Made by a program: the position numbers and the translations under genes | The notes under the pieces: model-generated | What the model was told of the DNA's origin: nothing | Databases searched by the model: none | What the model saw: the letters and a program-made list of their open reading frames with translations, nothing else | Part shown: positions 25,701 through 33,468 of the stretch, piece by piece | Position numbering within the stretch: the stretch's first letter is position 1 | Layout: each line of letters opens with the position of its first letter | From: Halorubrum californiense DSM 19288 | GTDB lineage: Archaea; Halobacteriota; Halobacteria; Halobacteriales; Haloferacaceae | Length of the DNA stretch: 38,731 nucleotides | Direction: 5' to 3' | Assembly: GCF_000336875.1 (NCBI RefSeq) | Contig: NZ_AOJK01000067.1 | Location: 24,189-62,919, forward strand

Positions 25701-26594
25701 ACTGAGGACGCATCGACGTCGACTACGCAGCCCGAGACGGACAGCGCCCCAGATGCAGACGAGTCAGAGATGAGCCCCCTGTTCGGGCAGGCTACCGAGA
25801 CGGACGGGGAATCAGCTGGTGACCAAGCAGTGGAGCCGGAGAACGGGGCAACGCCCGTTCAGGAAAGCAGTGTGCCAGTCCCCGATGACGAACTCCGACA
25901 ACGCGGGCTTAGTCGCGACGACGTCCGGTTCCTGAATCGTGTCCTCGACGTGATGAACCGGGACGCCAGCGAGTACACCCTCCTGGACTCGATGCGTCCG
26001 CTCCAAGACGAGTACGAGGAGCTCAACCTCCAGCGGCTCATCGACCGGAACCTCGTCGAGGAAGCCTCAGTCTGTGGTCGGAAATACTACACCGTCCTTC
26101 CAGCGGGGCGCGAGCTTCTCGGCGAAAAGCTACAGGTGGGTCCGGGACTGGGGGATATTGGAGAGAAAACGCCGCACAAAGTTGGAGTTCGCCTCCTCGA
26201 GCTGTGGCTTCAGCAGCAGGACGATGTCGCCCGCGTGGAACCGTACTACGAACACGATGCTGACACCGTGTTCGACGTCGCCGGGTTCGACACGGAGGGT
26301 AAACTCGTCTGGGTCGGGGAGGCAGAACTCCCGAGCAACAACACCCACGCGCCGGTCGACGATTACGATAAACTCAGCGCAGTGGACGCCGACGCAATCT
26401 GGGCTTTCAACAACCGTGAGACTGCCGTCGAAGTTCTGGACAAGCTGTCTGACGCGGATCGGATCGAGGAGAGCGTCAGCGGACGTGACGCACGGTCGTT
26501 CTCGACGATCCAAAACGCTGTGGCGGACTTCGATACAGCAGGGATGACCACCGTTCGAGGGTTCAAGAATCTCGATCAGGAGGTCAGCCAATGA
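22770..26594 (+). CDS. VirD4/TraG-like coupling ATPase with C-terminal winged-helix and nuclease-like extension
   Basis: This 1274-residue protein is the likely coupling factor that feeds DNA to the channel. About residues 1-480 form a diverged N-terminal region. The ATPase core has Walker A STGGGKSK (about 507), VVLVDPKGDG, and later DATIIFDLGDL and LIIEEAAPV, as in VirD4/TraG/HerA proteins. A long acidic, Ser/Thr-rich linker (about 920-1035) leads to a winged-helix-like segment (about 1050-1120, YTLLDSMRPLQDEYEELNL through GRKYYTVLPAGRELLG) and a final domain with FDVAGFD...LVWVGEAEL (about 1169-1186), which resembles the D...ExE/K core of PD-(D/E)xK nucleases. Coupling proteins are usually 500-700 residues, so the extension is unusual. 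The ATPase is well supported; the nuclease idea is inference. No relaxase is seen nearby. Confidence 0.82.
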   Translation: MAEYLRVTPTSERLDPESIPRVLDSLHKLTMPGSSGLGAKLNPLHSETPPRFEFLAISDGPDDPVEFFYGADAHLDTLEKRLRSIYPATFDIERIDVDVAARLIQPVEFTPQEFVEHYEAGRLQYEFGPAEQYDIVDEESVGAETAEADPVVDGGTASTRVPDHHVTIGDSALELAPSDALPDDDEERRAIEKPTMTPAGTILARPAQDAVSPLGVRWCGSASRKQDWMTSLTPFTAEETNGDLSSVDEPGAALASLIDHLMEATAPTAFQVVFQRRASWQSDAEVRKEDLVDGRDTFFQEVVGSLLEVEEQRSDQDDRQLSESVEKRIEYIDAKNAKRSFTVNVRAVGVPIDDTHDDLDGRMDSLLPVFDPLDGPFYEVEGQRLRDSGFREKTKEKKARAALQRLLNRELTTGRGKTRPELVLCGTELANFVLVPSSEQLTVEGTRGTRAEQQSRNPLPWPNPDLIQQFQDGMEIGYALDENGEPRPDPIRIPPDLLPTHYGRFASTGGGKSKAIINDALSLRESTGGPVVLVDPKGDGMCENYLRCHYDRFDGLDDVYHFRVPETIPAFSFFDIRPALEAGRNREDAIQDKVDHFHDILRMIMGREQYGQAFVANEILSYLIKALFDEEYGSDVFGLDDLFAAALRMQREQTIPPVSADNQNIEESLTRHFAKDNHQFQVSMDAVGNRLDKLKEDAHLRRIFSHVPEQNDAGEYVDNRFDFREFLDEDATIIFDLGDLRPEAQRAITLLLLSNLWDAVQVRRRDGQTDYEKLTNLIIEEAAPVASTKLVSEQLLPQGRSFGLSMGLVMQFPEQVRNRNERAYDEVLNNIKTKLIGNISIERDLAESLAHEDLSPTELRNRINTLPSGEWIAQLPSPSFGETGPPPFSLKPLPIAPGHPESDQPLTEPQEDHFKSVSRPRMVEQTQAQYGLAEATESNTAPEETGWGSTGADTTGSTADGDTATDPTQSAFISESTTEDASTSTTQPETDSAPDADESEMSPLFGQATETDGESAGDQAVEPENGATPVQESSVPVPDDELRQRGLSRDDVRFLNRVLDVMNRDASEYTLLDSMRPLQDEYEELNLQRLIDRNLVEEASVCGRKYYTVLPAGRELLGEKLQVGPGLGDIGEKTPHKVGVRLLELWLQQQDDVARVEPYYEHDADTVFDVAGFDTEGKLVWVGEAELPSNNTHAPVDDYDKLSAVDADAIWAFNNRETAVEVLDKLSDADRIEESVSGRDARSFSTIQNAVADFDTAGMTTVRGFKNLDQEVSQ

Positions 26595-27475
26595 CGTGGC
26601 GACAGGCTACTCGTGAGGAGATCTACGCCTACTACGTCAAGGAGTTCCCGCGCTACATCGGCGACCTCCCCGAGTTCATCACGGCTGATGGGCCAAAGCA
26701 GTACGCCGTCGGCTTTCGAGACCCCCATCCGGTTCGTAAAGACGAGGTACCGGACAAGGACTTCATCCGGCGGGATACGTGGCAGACAAATAGATCCGGG
26801 GAACGAACGACACCCGAGTTCGACGACTTCGAGGACGTTGTGGAGTTCATTCGCCACCCCGCCAAGAACGACCCGCTTGGGCGCAGCGAATTCGCACTCG
26901 CAGACCCGGAGGTGCTGGAGCAACCTGATCCACGGCCCGACGCCGTCTACTACGCGCTGGATCACTGGGAACGACCGTGGGTCCTCTTGGTCGACATCGA
27001 TGCGAAAGAGATCGCTCGCGACCGAGCGGACGAGTTGGTTTCGGCGAGCGTTGACGACCGGGATGACGATGCGCTCCTCAACGACGCAGAAATCCTTGAC
27101 GCCCCTCCAGAGGGGTATCCGTACGCCTTCGAAGACGTCGACCGTGCCATCGAGTACGGGTTCGAAGTGCGCGATATCTTCGAAGACGATTTCGATGCCG
27201 AGGAGACGATGGTCGTGTACAGCGGGCAGGGGGTCCACGTCTACCTCCTCGATACGGACCCGGCGCACCGGTACGATGAGCAGAGTCGCGAAGTGTTGAA
27301 CGACCTCCTTCTCGAGACGTACGACATCCCCATCGACCCCGTCGTGACGGCCGACCGTCGGCGGGTCGCCCGGCTGCCCTATTCACTTCACGCCGACGTC
27401 TGTAGCATCGTTCAACCCATCGAGAGCCCGGCATTCGACGTTCGTTCGGCGACACCCGAGGTGATCGACGAATGA
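26591..27475 (+). CDS. Archaeal-type primase small subunit (PriS-like)
   Basis: PriS is the catalytic subunit of the archaeo-eukaryotic primase. The 294-residue protein has the family's three marks: LLVDIDAK (metal-binding Asp-x-Asp, about residues 135-137), YSGQGVHVYLLD (the SG.G.H motif, about 211-222) and PVVTADRRRVARLPYSLHAD (about 248-268, with the third catalytic Asp and the R-x-P-x-SLH motif). It is shorter than chromosomal PriS and lacks any visible zinc-knuckle. It overlaps the coupling gene and the PriL-like gene by 4 bases each (ATGA), so it is made together with the transfer machine. A role in priming the complementary strand after transfer is inference. Confidence 0.85.
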   Translation: MTWRQATREEIYAYYVKEFPRYIGDLPEFITADGPKQYAVGFRDPHPVRKDEVPDKDFIRRDTWQTNRSGERTTPEFDDFEDVVEFIRHPAKNDPLGRSEFALADPEVLEQPDPRPDAVYYALDHWERPWVLLVDIDAKEIARDRADELVSASVDDRDDDALLNDAEILDAPPEGYPYAFEDVDRAIEYGFEVRDIFEDDFDAEETMVVYSGQGVHVYLLDTDPAHRYDEQSREVLNDLLLETYDIPIDPVVTADRRRVARLPYSLHADVCSIVQPIESPAFDVRSATPEVIDE

Positions 27476-28995
27476 GTCCGAGTACGCCCACCGACGACGA
27501 GGACATGGCGTATCGAGTTGCGGCACTCCCGCTGGAGTACGGTGAAACCCGCATCAACCAGCTGTTTACGCGTGGCTACAATCGATACGTCGTCGACGGC
27601 GAGGACCAGCCTGAGGATCTCGTGAACGACGTCGAGCGGTTCGGCACGGCGGCGTTCAAAGAGCAGGTTCGTGCCGATGCCGCTGAGGAGCCGTTCGTCG
27701 ACGAGCCGGGAACGCTCGCAGTGCTCGCGACGCTGAGTGCGATCTGTGTGAAAGAGCACCCGAAATTCGAGCACGCGTCGCCACGGAACATCCAGGTCCT
27801 CTACGACATCCGGGAGCTGTACGTCAACAATCTCGCCTCACTCATCCGCGCCCACGGTGATGGATCGCTCCAACAGGACATCGCCGACGTGCTGTACAGC
27901 AAGGAGCCCGGTGAGGATGGCCCACACCCAGGTCGGGTCTGTACGGGCATCACGGAGATGCCGGAGTTCGGGAATTGTCTCTACCTCGAAATCCCGATGG
28001 CGGCGGCGTCACGCAAATGTCTCGTTCGGGAGGACGAGGCGTCGACGGGGAGTGACGATGGCCGGGAGATACTGACGCGAGTGAAAGACAACAAGCTGTA
28101 CGTCCCGGTCGGTGATTTCGACAGCAAGTATCGGGACTATGCTGAGCGGGCGTTCAAGAAGCTCCTGCGGGTACAAGAAGACGGGCTCTCCGACGATCAG
28201 CTGACGTGGCTAACTGCGAACGAGTCGGCGATTACGGAGCGGATCGGTCGCTTCCTCGAGACCGGCCATCACGAGCGGATCTGGCGGAACTGGGATCGTG
28301 GGGAGCGGACGATCCGCGTCCTCCGCCGGGCCCTAACTGACGCCCCCGACGAGGTCGCACAAAAGGGCGAGTTCCACACGGCGAAAGAACTCTATCGAGC
28401 GGTTGCGGCGTACGACGCTGAAGATGACTGGGAATCCTCTGTAACGGACTGGATCTCGAGCCCGAGCAGTCTCGCGAAGACGCTAGCCGACCATGAGTCC
28501 CACTCGGCCGTCACGATCGACCGCGATGGGCGCGTCAATACGTACCGAATCGGGCGAGCCGGGACTGGCGCCGAACAGATCGAGATGCGAGAGATCGAGG
28601 ACCTCTTCGAACTCCCCTGTATGGCGAATATGGAGGAACGGCTACACGAGAAGAAGCCCGTCCGGAAGGACCTCTACAACTTTGCGCGGATGGTGATGTG
28701 GCTCCCGCAGTATCAGGACAGCAGCCTCGACGAGATCGCCGCGGACCTCAAGGACGTCTTCTCTCGGTGGCCGTGGTACGACGAGCAGGAGACCGAGTAC
28801 CAGGTTCGCTACGAATTCTCGAACACCATCGGCGGCGACACGCCGTTGCCGATGAACTGCGATAACGACGACCTACAGCGCTACTGTATCGGCCAAGACC
28901 AGTGTCCCTACTCAATCTGGGGTAGTCTCCCGTTCCCGGACGAGATGTACGAGCAGGTTGAGGAGGGATCAGCTGGTCCCACTGAGCAATTCTGA
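27472..28995 (+). CDS. Archaeal-type primase large subunit (PriL-like)
   Basis: PriL joins PriS and holds a 4Fe-4S cluster needed for primer start. The C-terminal part (about 375-490) shows LPCMANMEERL with Cys383, RKDLYNFARMVMWL, and then MNC, RYC and DQCPYS with Cys463, Cys472 and Cys478, the four expected cluster cysteines. The N-terminal 180 residues have a helical PriL-like segment (YRVAALPLEYGETRINQLFT). Between them (about 180-370) is a region including RVKDNKLYVPVGDFDSKYRD and a winged-helix-like block that I cannot match to PriL; the 507-residue length is above the usual 350-400. Last gene of the transfer operon. Confidence 0.82.
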   Translation: MSPSTPTDDEDMAYRVAALPLEYGETRINQLFTRGYNRYVVDGEDQPEDLVNDVERFGTAAFKEQVRADAAEEPFVDEPGTLAVLATLSAICVKEHPKFEHASPRNIQVLYDIRELYVNNLASLIRAHGDGSLQQDIADVLYSKEPGEDGPHPGRVCTGITEMPEFGNCLYLEIPMAAASRKCLVREDEASTGSDDGREILTRVKDNKLYVPVGDFDSKYRDYAERAFKKLLRVQEDGLSDDQLTWLTANESAITERIGRFLETGHHERIWRNWDRGERTIRVLRRALTDAPDEVAQKGEFHTAKELYRAVAAYDAEDDWESSVTDWISSPSSLAKTLADHESHSAVTIDRDGRVNTYRIGRAGTGAEQIEMREIEDLFELPCMANMEERLHEKKPVRKDLYNFARMVMWLPQYQDSSLDEIAADLKDVFSRWPWYDEQETEYQVRYEFSNTIGGDTPLPMNCDNDDLQRYCIGQDQCPYSIWGSLPFPDEMYEQVEEGSAGPTEQF

Positions 28996-29278
28996 ACTAC
29001 AGCTATCCGATTCTATTTGAAATCCTAAAAGACGGCTTCGAGTGCGGTGGCGTTCCCGTGGATATCCCCAAACACAACCGCTTGCGATGGCCGAGTCTCT
29101 TCCATGCTACGTCTATGCATAACGGCCATAATCCCTCCCGCTATGAGTCATATATATCTCAGTACGCGAATTCGGCTCCGTCGGGCTCGAACGACACTGA
29201 TCTGTCGCACCTGTACTCGTGGACAGCGTGGACAACAGAGGGAGCGGGCGGACAGCGACGTGCGACCGATTCGGCCGG
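28996..29278. other. Convergent intergenic region between primase and arsM
   Basis: No gene is supported. A TATA-like CATATATATC lies near 29147-29156 but has no gene at a sensible distance on either strand. The two neighbouring genes converge here. This marks the junction between the transfer operon and the arsenic island. Confidence 0.4.
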
Positions 29279-30124
29279 TCAGTCGTCGCGGGCTGGTTTT
29301 CGGGCTTCGATGGTAGCGGAAACGAGGTACTCGCCGAGGTCGCGGTCGGCGTCCCAGTCGCTGATGAACTCGGTGCTCTCGTCCTTCGGCGCGATCTCGA
29401 CCGCCTCGAAGCCCGCCTCGTCAAGCATAGCGTTGAGATCGTCGATGGTGGATGCGCCGGCGACGCAGCCCGTCAGGGAGTCCGGGTCCATCTGGACGTC
29501 ATCGGGGAACGGTGCGGTCTGGACAACGTCGGAGATTGCAACGCGACCTCCGGGTCGCAGCACGCGATAGGTGTCGTCGAAGACGCGTTGTTTCTCGGGG
29601 GCGAGGTTGACAACGCAGTTCGAGATGACGACGTTGACGGATTCGTCGGCGACAGGGAGGTGACCGATCTCGCCGAGTCGGAACTCGACGTTCTCGGCGT
29701 CGTTCTTCGCGACGTTCTCTCGGGCCTTCGAGATCATCTCGGGCGTCATATCGACACCGATGACGTGGCCGTCCGGTCCGACCTCTTGGGCGGCGAGGAA
29801 GCAGTCGAAGCCAGCGCCGGAGCCCAGGTCGAGAACGGTCTCGCCGGGAGCCATCGCGGCAAACGCCTTCGGGTTCCCGCAGCCGAGACCGAGGTCCGCG
29901 CCATCGGCGACCGACGCGACATCGTCGGCGTCGTACCCGAGGCGTTCGCTCCCGGATGCCTCCGTTTCGTCGCTACAGCAACCACCGTCGCCAGAGACAT
30001 CCAAACCGACGTCACCACAGCAGTCCTGGCTGCTCGTGGCGATTCCCGCGTAGCGTTCCCGCACCATCTCGCGAGTCTCCTCGGGATCGCGATCGGCGAC
30101 CATCGTCTCGTTGTCATTACTCAT
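29279..30124 (-). CDS. arsM: Arsenite S-adenosylmethionine methyltransferase ArsM
   Basis: ArsM methylates arsenite to methylated arsenicals, partly volatile, in the cytoplasm. The 281-residue protein has the SAM motif VLDLGSGAGFDC and VIGVDMTPEMI, and the conserved Cys positions: GLGCGNP (about residue 82), VVISNCVVNL and SLTGCVAGAS. Extra N-terminal Cys pairs (DCCGD and GGCC) may bind arsenite too. The chosen start is ATG 30124 (MSNDNETM); the frame is open much further upstream but that overlaps arsR2. It overlaps arsR2 by 8 bases, so one transcript. The same arsR2-arsM pair is known from Halobacterium pNRC100. Confidence 0.95.
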   Translation of the reverse strand: MSNDNETMVADRDPEETREMVRERYAGIATSSQDCCGDVGLDVSGDGGCCSDETEASGSERLGYDADDVASVADGADLGLGCGNPKAFAAMAPGETVLDLGSGAGFDCFLAAQEVGPDGHVIGVDMTPEMISKARENVAKNDAENVEFRLGEIGHLPVADESVNVVISNCVVNLAPEKQRVFDDTYRVLRPGGRVAISDVVQTAPFPDDVQMDPDSLTGCVAGASTIDDLNAMLDEAGFEAVEIAPKDESTEFISDWDADRDLGEYLVSATIEARKPARDD

Positions 30125-30476
30125 GGTTGCCTCGCAGGTCGTCGAGCGTTTCGAGCAGAACTTCGGTCGTCTCGGTCGGTTCGTAGTAGCGCCACGATCC
30201 TTCCTTGCGCCGCGTGACCAGGCCCGCGGTGTACAGTCGGGAGAGCGCCTGACTGACCGCGCTCTGGCTGACGCCGACTGTGGCTTCGAGGTCGCAGACG
30301 CAGACGCCGTCGTCGGCGTTCGCGATGCGTCGGAGGAGTTCGTACCGGGTGTCGTTGCCCATGGCTGAGAGCGTCTGGAGGTCCGTCGCCATCGCGTCCG
30401 AGTCGACGTTGCCAGGCGGGGCGCAGCAGGCGTCGGATGCGTCCATAACTCCATCAGCGGTTGCGTCCTGAATCAT
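30117..30476 (-). CDS. arsR2: ArsR-family metalloregulator of arsM
   Basis: This winged-helix repressor senses arsenite and controls arsM. The HTH core is LEATVGVSQSAVSQALSRLYTAGLV with the wing RRKEGSWRYYEP, and the CVCD motif (DGVCVCDLE) at the start of that region is the usual As(III)-binding site of ArsR. An extra Cys pair lies near the N-terminus (DACCAPPG). The first ATG is at 30476, but a TATA-like element lies only 11-20 bases upstream, so the ATG at 30446 may be the real start. It overlaps arsM by 8 bases. Confidence 0.93.
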   Translation of the reverse strand: MIQDATADGVMDASDACCAPPGNVDSDAMATDLQTLSAMGNDTRYELLRRIANADDGVCVCDLEATVGVSQSAVSQALSRLYTAGLVTRRKEGSWRYYEPTETTEVLLETLDDLRGNHE

Positions 30477-30486
30477 ATCAGCTCTA

Positions 30487-30496
30487 GCTTATACAA
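30487..30496 (-). promoter_or_regulatory. TATA-like element of arsR2-arsM
   Basis: On the minus strand this reads TTGTATAAGC and is within GCTT-GATTGTAT-AAGC, a short inverted repeat that could be the ArsR operator. A closely similar GTATAAGC is found before arsD (near 33571-33578). Confidence 0.45.
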
Positions 30497-30662
30497 TCAA
30501 GCACTAATACGTTGCCCTCGAAAAAGACACTTCCTCCGATGTTCACAGACACTCCTCAATGACCCTCAAGCTCTGACGAACCACCGCGAGGAAACAAAGA
30601 AAGCCGAGTCCGTGATCTGTTTTGCTGGTCGAGAAGCCTTGATCGGAGAGCGTGTGCCTGGT

Positions 30663-30851
30663 CTAGCAGCAGTCGCTACCAGCGTCACAGGCGTCGCCGT
30701 AGTCGACGCCGGTCACCTCAGTGATCGTCTCCGTACAGTCATCGAGCAAGGCTTCGAAGTCGTCCCGGTCGCGTTCCGATTTCGCCTCTGCGAGCGCCCC
30801 ACCGAGGGATTCGGCAGCGGTCAGAACGTCGTCAACGTCGCTCAACAGCAC
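30663..30851 (-). CDS. Small Cys-tailed protein at the end of the arsDA operon
   Basis: The 62-residue product (GTG start) is helical and acidic, MLLSDVDDVLTAAESLGGAL and ending GDACDAGSDCC. The three Cys near the C-terminus resemble an arsenite-type binding site. It overlaps the upstream YlbF-like gene by 10 bases, so it is probably translated with it. No family is recognised. An accessory thiol protein for arsenic handling is a reasonable but untested idea. It could be a shortened YlbF-like paralogue. Confidence 0.6.
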   Translation of the reverse strand: MLLSDVDDVLTAAESLGGALAEAKSERDRDDFEALLDDCTETITEVTGVDYGDACDAGSDCC

Positions 30852-31210
30852 CCACCTCCGAGCGACTGCGCGAACTCCTGGCCGATTCGCTCGCTGACGA
30901 CGTCGTTCGTCTCCGCGAGTAGCTCCTCGAACGCCTCCCGGGCCTCGCGATGGCGCGTGACCGACTCGATTTCCGAGAGGTCATCTTGGATGTCCCGGAG
31001 GTCGCTCATGAGCGACGCGTCGAACTCGCTGTCCTGGAGTTCGCGCTCGGTCTCCCGGTATGTATCCAGCAACTCCTGTGCCTCGGCGTCTGCCTCGAGT
31101 GCCTCACGTGCGTCGACCAACGCCTGGTACGTCTCACACGCCAGGAGTTCGTCGACGAACGCTTCGAGCTCGGCCTCAACGTCCCTCGTCTCGACAGGGG
31201 ATTCGCTCAT
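30842..31210 (-). CDS. YlbF/YmcA-family protein
   Basis: The 122-residue product is all-helical with ALVDAREALEADAEAQELLD and TYRETERELQDSE, matching YlbF/YmcA-type proteins, which in Bacillus act with YmcA and YaaT in RNA-processing control and carry Cys-bound iron-sulfur clusters. Here it ends in GGGCC, a Cys tail. The start overlaps arsA by 4 bases (ATGA), so it belongs to the arsDA operon. Its role in arsenic resistance is not known to me; the Cys pair may hold metalloid or a cluster. Confidence 0.78.
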   Translation of the reverse strand: MSESPVETRDVEAELEAFVDELLACETYQALVDAREALEADAEAQELLDTYRETERELQDSEFDASLMSDLRDIQDDLSEIESVTRHREAREAFEELLAETNDVVSERIGQEFAQSLGGGCC

Positions 31211-33141
31211 GACACCGTCACCTCCTCGCGGTCGTCCTCGCCCACGCCATCCAAGCCCGTGACGTCCGCGCCGAACTCGCAGAGGTCGTCGAGACCGACG
31301 GGCTCCTCCTGGCGCAGCGGCGCGAGCATCATCGGCACGTCGAAGCGCTCACTGATCTCCTCGAGGTACTCCGCTTGCTGCGCGCGCCGATTCTCGAAGA
31401 ACGCGTTATCGCCATAATCCTCGGGGAGCAGATAGTTCGCGACCACGAGCGACGTCTCGATGCCGACCTGATCCTGGAGGTCCATCGCAGCACGATAGGC
31501 CTCCATCATCGGCGTGAACTCGGGATACATCACGAACGCGAACGAACTCCGACTCGGATCCTGCATCGTCTCGATGACCTCGTCGTACTTCCCGCCGTTC
31601 GCCGGGGCAGCTCCCTTCGTGAGCGACCCAAGGTCCATGAATCCCTTCCAGTCCGACGGCAGTTCCAGCAACCGAAGCGTGTGTCCCGTCGGTGCGGTGT
31701 CGAACACCACGATGTCGTAGCCGTCCTCCTCGAAGTAACTCACGAACTTCTCGAGCGCCGCCATCTCCTCGGCACAGGGCGACTCCAACTCCTCCTCGAC
31801 GTTCGCGACCGCCGCCTCCACGTCGATCTGCGTGTCGTCCTTCTCCGCGTACATCTCGCGGACGTGATCGAGGACCTGCGTCCGGTACTCCTCGAGTGCG
31901 CGCTCTTGGTCGATGCGGGCGGCGTCGAGATTCGCCTGTCCGACCGACGTCGGTTCGTGACCGACAGGTTGCTCGAAGATGTCCGCCAAGTGCGCAGCCG
32001 GGTCCGTCGTCACGACGAGCGTCTCGTAGCCGGCCTCCGCGAGCGAGACCGCCGTCGTGGACGCAATCGTGCTCTTCCCGACACCACCCTTGCCCGTGAA
32101 GAACAGGTACCGCGTCTCCTCGACGGGGACGAGTTCCTCGGCGACCGCGTCGCCATCGGTAAACGAGTCGAAGTCCACGGTATCTTCGTTGGTCGCCCGT
32201 CGCGTCGCCGCATCCACGTCGACGGTCGCCTCCTCGCCGTCGTAGAGGACGCCACCGACGTCCGAGAGCAGCTCGAGGCCCGCGATCTCACCGGGCTGAA
32301 GTGGGTACGTCGCGAGCGCCTGCTGATCGAAGGTCGACTGCACACGGTCGATGACCGCCTGTTCGTCTGCACGCTTGCCCTCGAAAAACGGGTCTTCGCA
32401 GACCGACTCCGGTAGGTAGCCGTTGACGACGAGGAGCTGCGAGCTGATACCGAGCTCGGCGAGGTCGCTCGCGCTACGTTCGATCTCGTCGATCGACGAT
32501 GACTCCGGTTTCCCGACGAACGCGAACGACGTCCGGGACTCGTCCGAGAGCGTGTCGATGGCGCGCTCGTAGTCCGCCTTCTTGTCGTCCATCGACGCCG
32601 CGGGCCCGATGCACGTCGACCCACCCTTCTCGAGTTCGGCGTTCCAATCTGACGGGAGCTCCATCAAGCGGATGGTGTGTCCGGTGGGGGCGGTGTCGAA
32701 GACGACGACATCGTACTCGGGGCTGTCCATGAAGTCGACGAAGTTGTCGAACGCGGCGATCTCCTCGACGCACGGACTGTTGAGTTGCTCTTCGACGGTC
32801 TGGATCTCCTCGTCGCCGAGGAGCGCCCGCATCGGCTCGATGGTCTCCTGGCGGTACTCTTCGGCGGCGACGTCGGGATCGATCTCGATGGCCGAGAGGT
32901 TCGGGACGTCGTCGATGGCGGTGACCTCGTGGCCGATGTCCTGGTTGAAGATGTCGGAGAGGTTCGGCGCCGGGTCGGTCGTCACCAACAGTGTATCATA
33001 GTCGTTGTCGGCCAGCCACGTTGCCGTGGCACAGCTGACAGTACTCTTACCGACACCGCCCTTCCCGCTGAAGAAGACGAACTCTGTATCTTCGCTGTTC
33101 GGTTCAACAACTTCTTTCGCTGGCGTTTGTGTAGCAGTCAT
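31207..33141 (-). CDS. arsA: Arsenite efflux ATPase ArsA (two-domain)
   Basis: ArsA is the soluble ATPase that drives arsenite export through an ArsB-type pump. The 644-residue protein has two homologous halves, each with a P-loop GKGGVGKST (about residues 25-33 and 350-358) and the signature DTAPTGHT (about 150 and 477). Metalloid-binding Cys positions are seen in SPCVEE and STCIGP in the first half and SPCAEE in the second. The start directly follows arsD (no gap). No arsB or acr3 gene is present in the window. The Halobacterium pNRC100 arsADRC cluster has the same order. Confidence 0.96.
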   Translation of the reverse strand: MTATQTPAKEVVEPNSEDTEFVFFSGKGGVGKSTVSCATATWLADNDYDTLLVTTDPAPNLSDIFNQDIGHEVTAIDDVPNLSAIEIDPDVAAEEYRQETIEPMRALLGDEEIQTVEEQLNSPCVEEIAAFDNFVDFMDSPEYDVVVFDTAPTGHTIRLMELPSDWNAELEKGGSTCIGPAASMDDKKADYERAIDTLSDESRTSFAFVGKPESSSIDEIERSASDLAELGISSQLLVVNGYLPESVCEDPFFEGKRADEQAVIDRVQSTFDQQALATYPLQPGEIAGLELLSDVGGVLYDGEEATVDVDAATRRATNEDTVDFDSFTDGDAVAEELVPVEETRYLFFTGKGGVGKSTIASTTAVSLAEAGYETLVVTTDPAAHLADIFEQPVGHEPTSVGQANLDAARIDQERALEEYRTQVLDHVREMYAEKDDTQIDVEAAVANVEEELESPCAEEMAALEKFVSYFEEDGYDIVVFDTAPTGHTLRLLELPSDWKGFMDLGSLTKGAAPANGGKYDEVIETMQDPSRSSFAFVMYPEFTPMMEAYRAAMDLQDQVGIETSLVVANYLLPEDYGDNAFFENRRAQQAEYLEEISERFDVPMMLAPLRQEEPVGLDDLCEFGADVTGLDGVGEDDREEVTVS

Positions 33142-33468
33142 TTACGCTTCCTGTGGGTCTGGGGAATCCTCGAGAGTCGATGCGAGTTCGTCGTACGAGA
33201 GATACGCTTCTCTGGCGACGATCTCGTCGTCGACGACGGTAATCGGGAGAATTGACGGGCCGTGCTCCTCGACCAGATCGGCGATTTGCTGGGTTTCGAG
33301 GAACTCCTCGATGTTGTGTTGCATATTCGCTCGCGACACGTCGACATCAAATTCGTTTTCGAGTTGGTCGAGGGCGGCACTGACTTCGACGAGTTCATCG
33401 TCCGGGTCTGGGCCACAGACGCCGGTGGAACAGCACATCGCTTCTTCGTACAGGGTGAGTTGAGTCAT
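33142..33468 (-). CDS. arsD: Arsenite metallochaperone ArsD
   Basis: ArsD delivers As(III) to ArsA. The 108-residue protein has the conserved Cys12-Cys13...Cys18 set in MCCSTGVCGP, the thioredoxin-like body (LENEFDVDVSRANMQHN, ILPITVVDDEIV) and normal length. It begins the arsD-arsA-ylbF operon, with its stop touching the arsA start. Later Cys pairs that some ArsD proteins have are missing, as is common. Confidence 0.95.
   Translation of the reverse strand: MTQLTLYEEAMCCSTGVCGPDPDDELVEVSAALDQLENEFDVDVSRANMQHNIEEFLETQQIADLVEEHGPSILPITVVDDEIVAREAYLSYDELASTLEDSPDPQEA

Noticed and set aside
29147-29156. TATA-like CATATATATC as a promoter
   Set aside because: No gene starts at a suitable distance on either strand; the region lies between convergent genes.
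31375-32415. Plus-strand open frame opposite arsA
   Set aside because: arsA shows two P-loops and signatures on the minus strand; the plus frame has no pattern.
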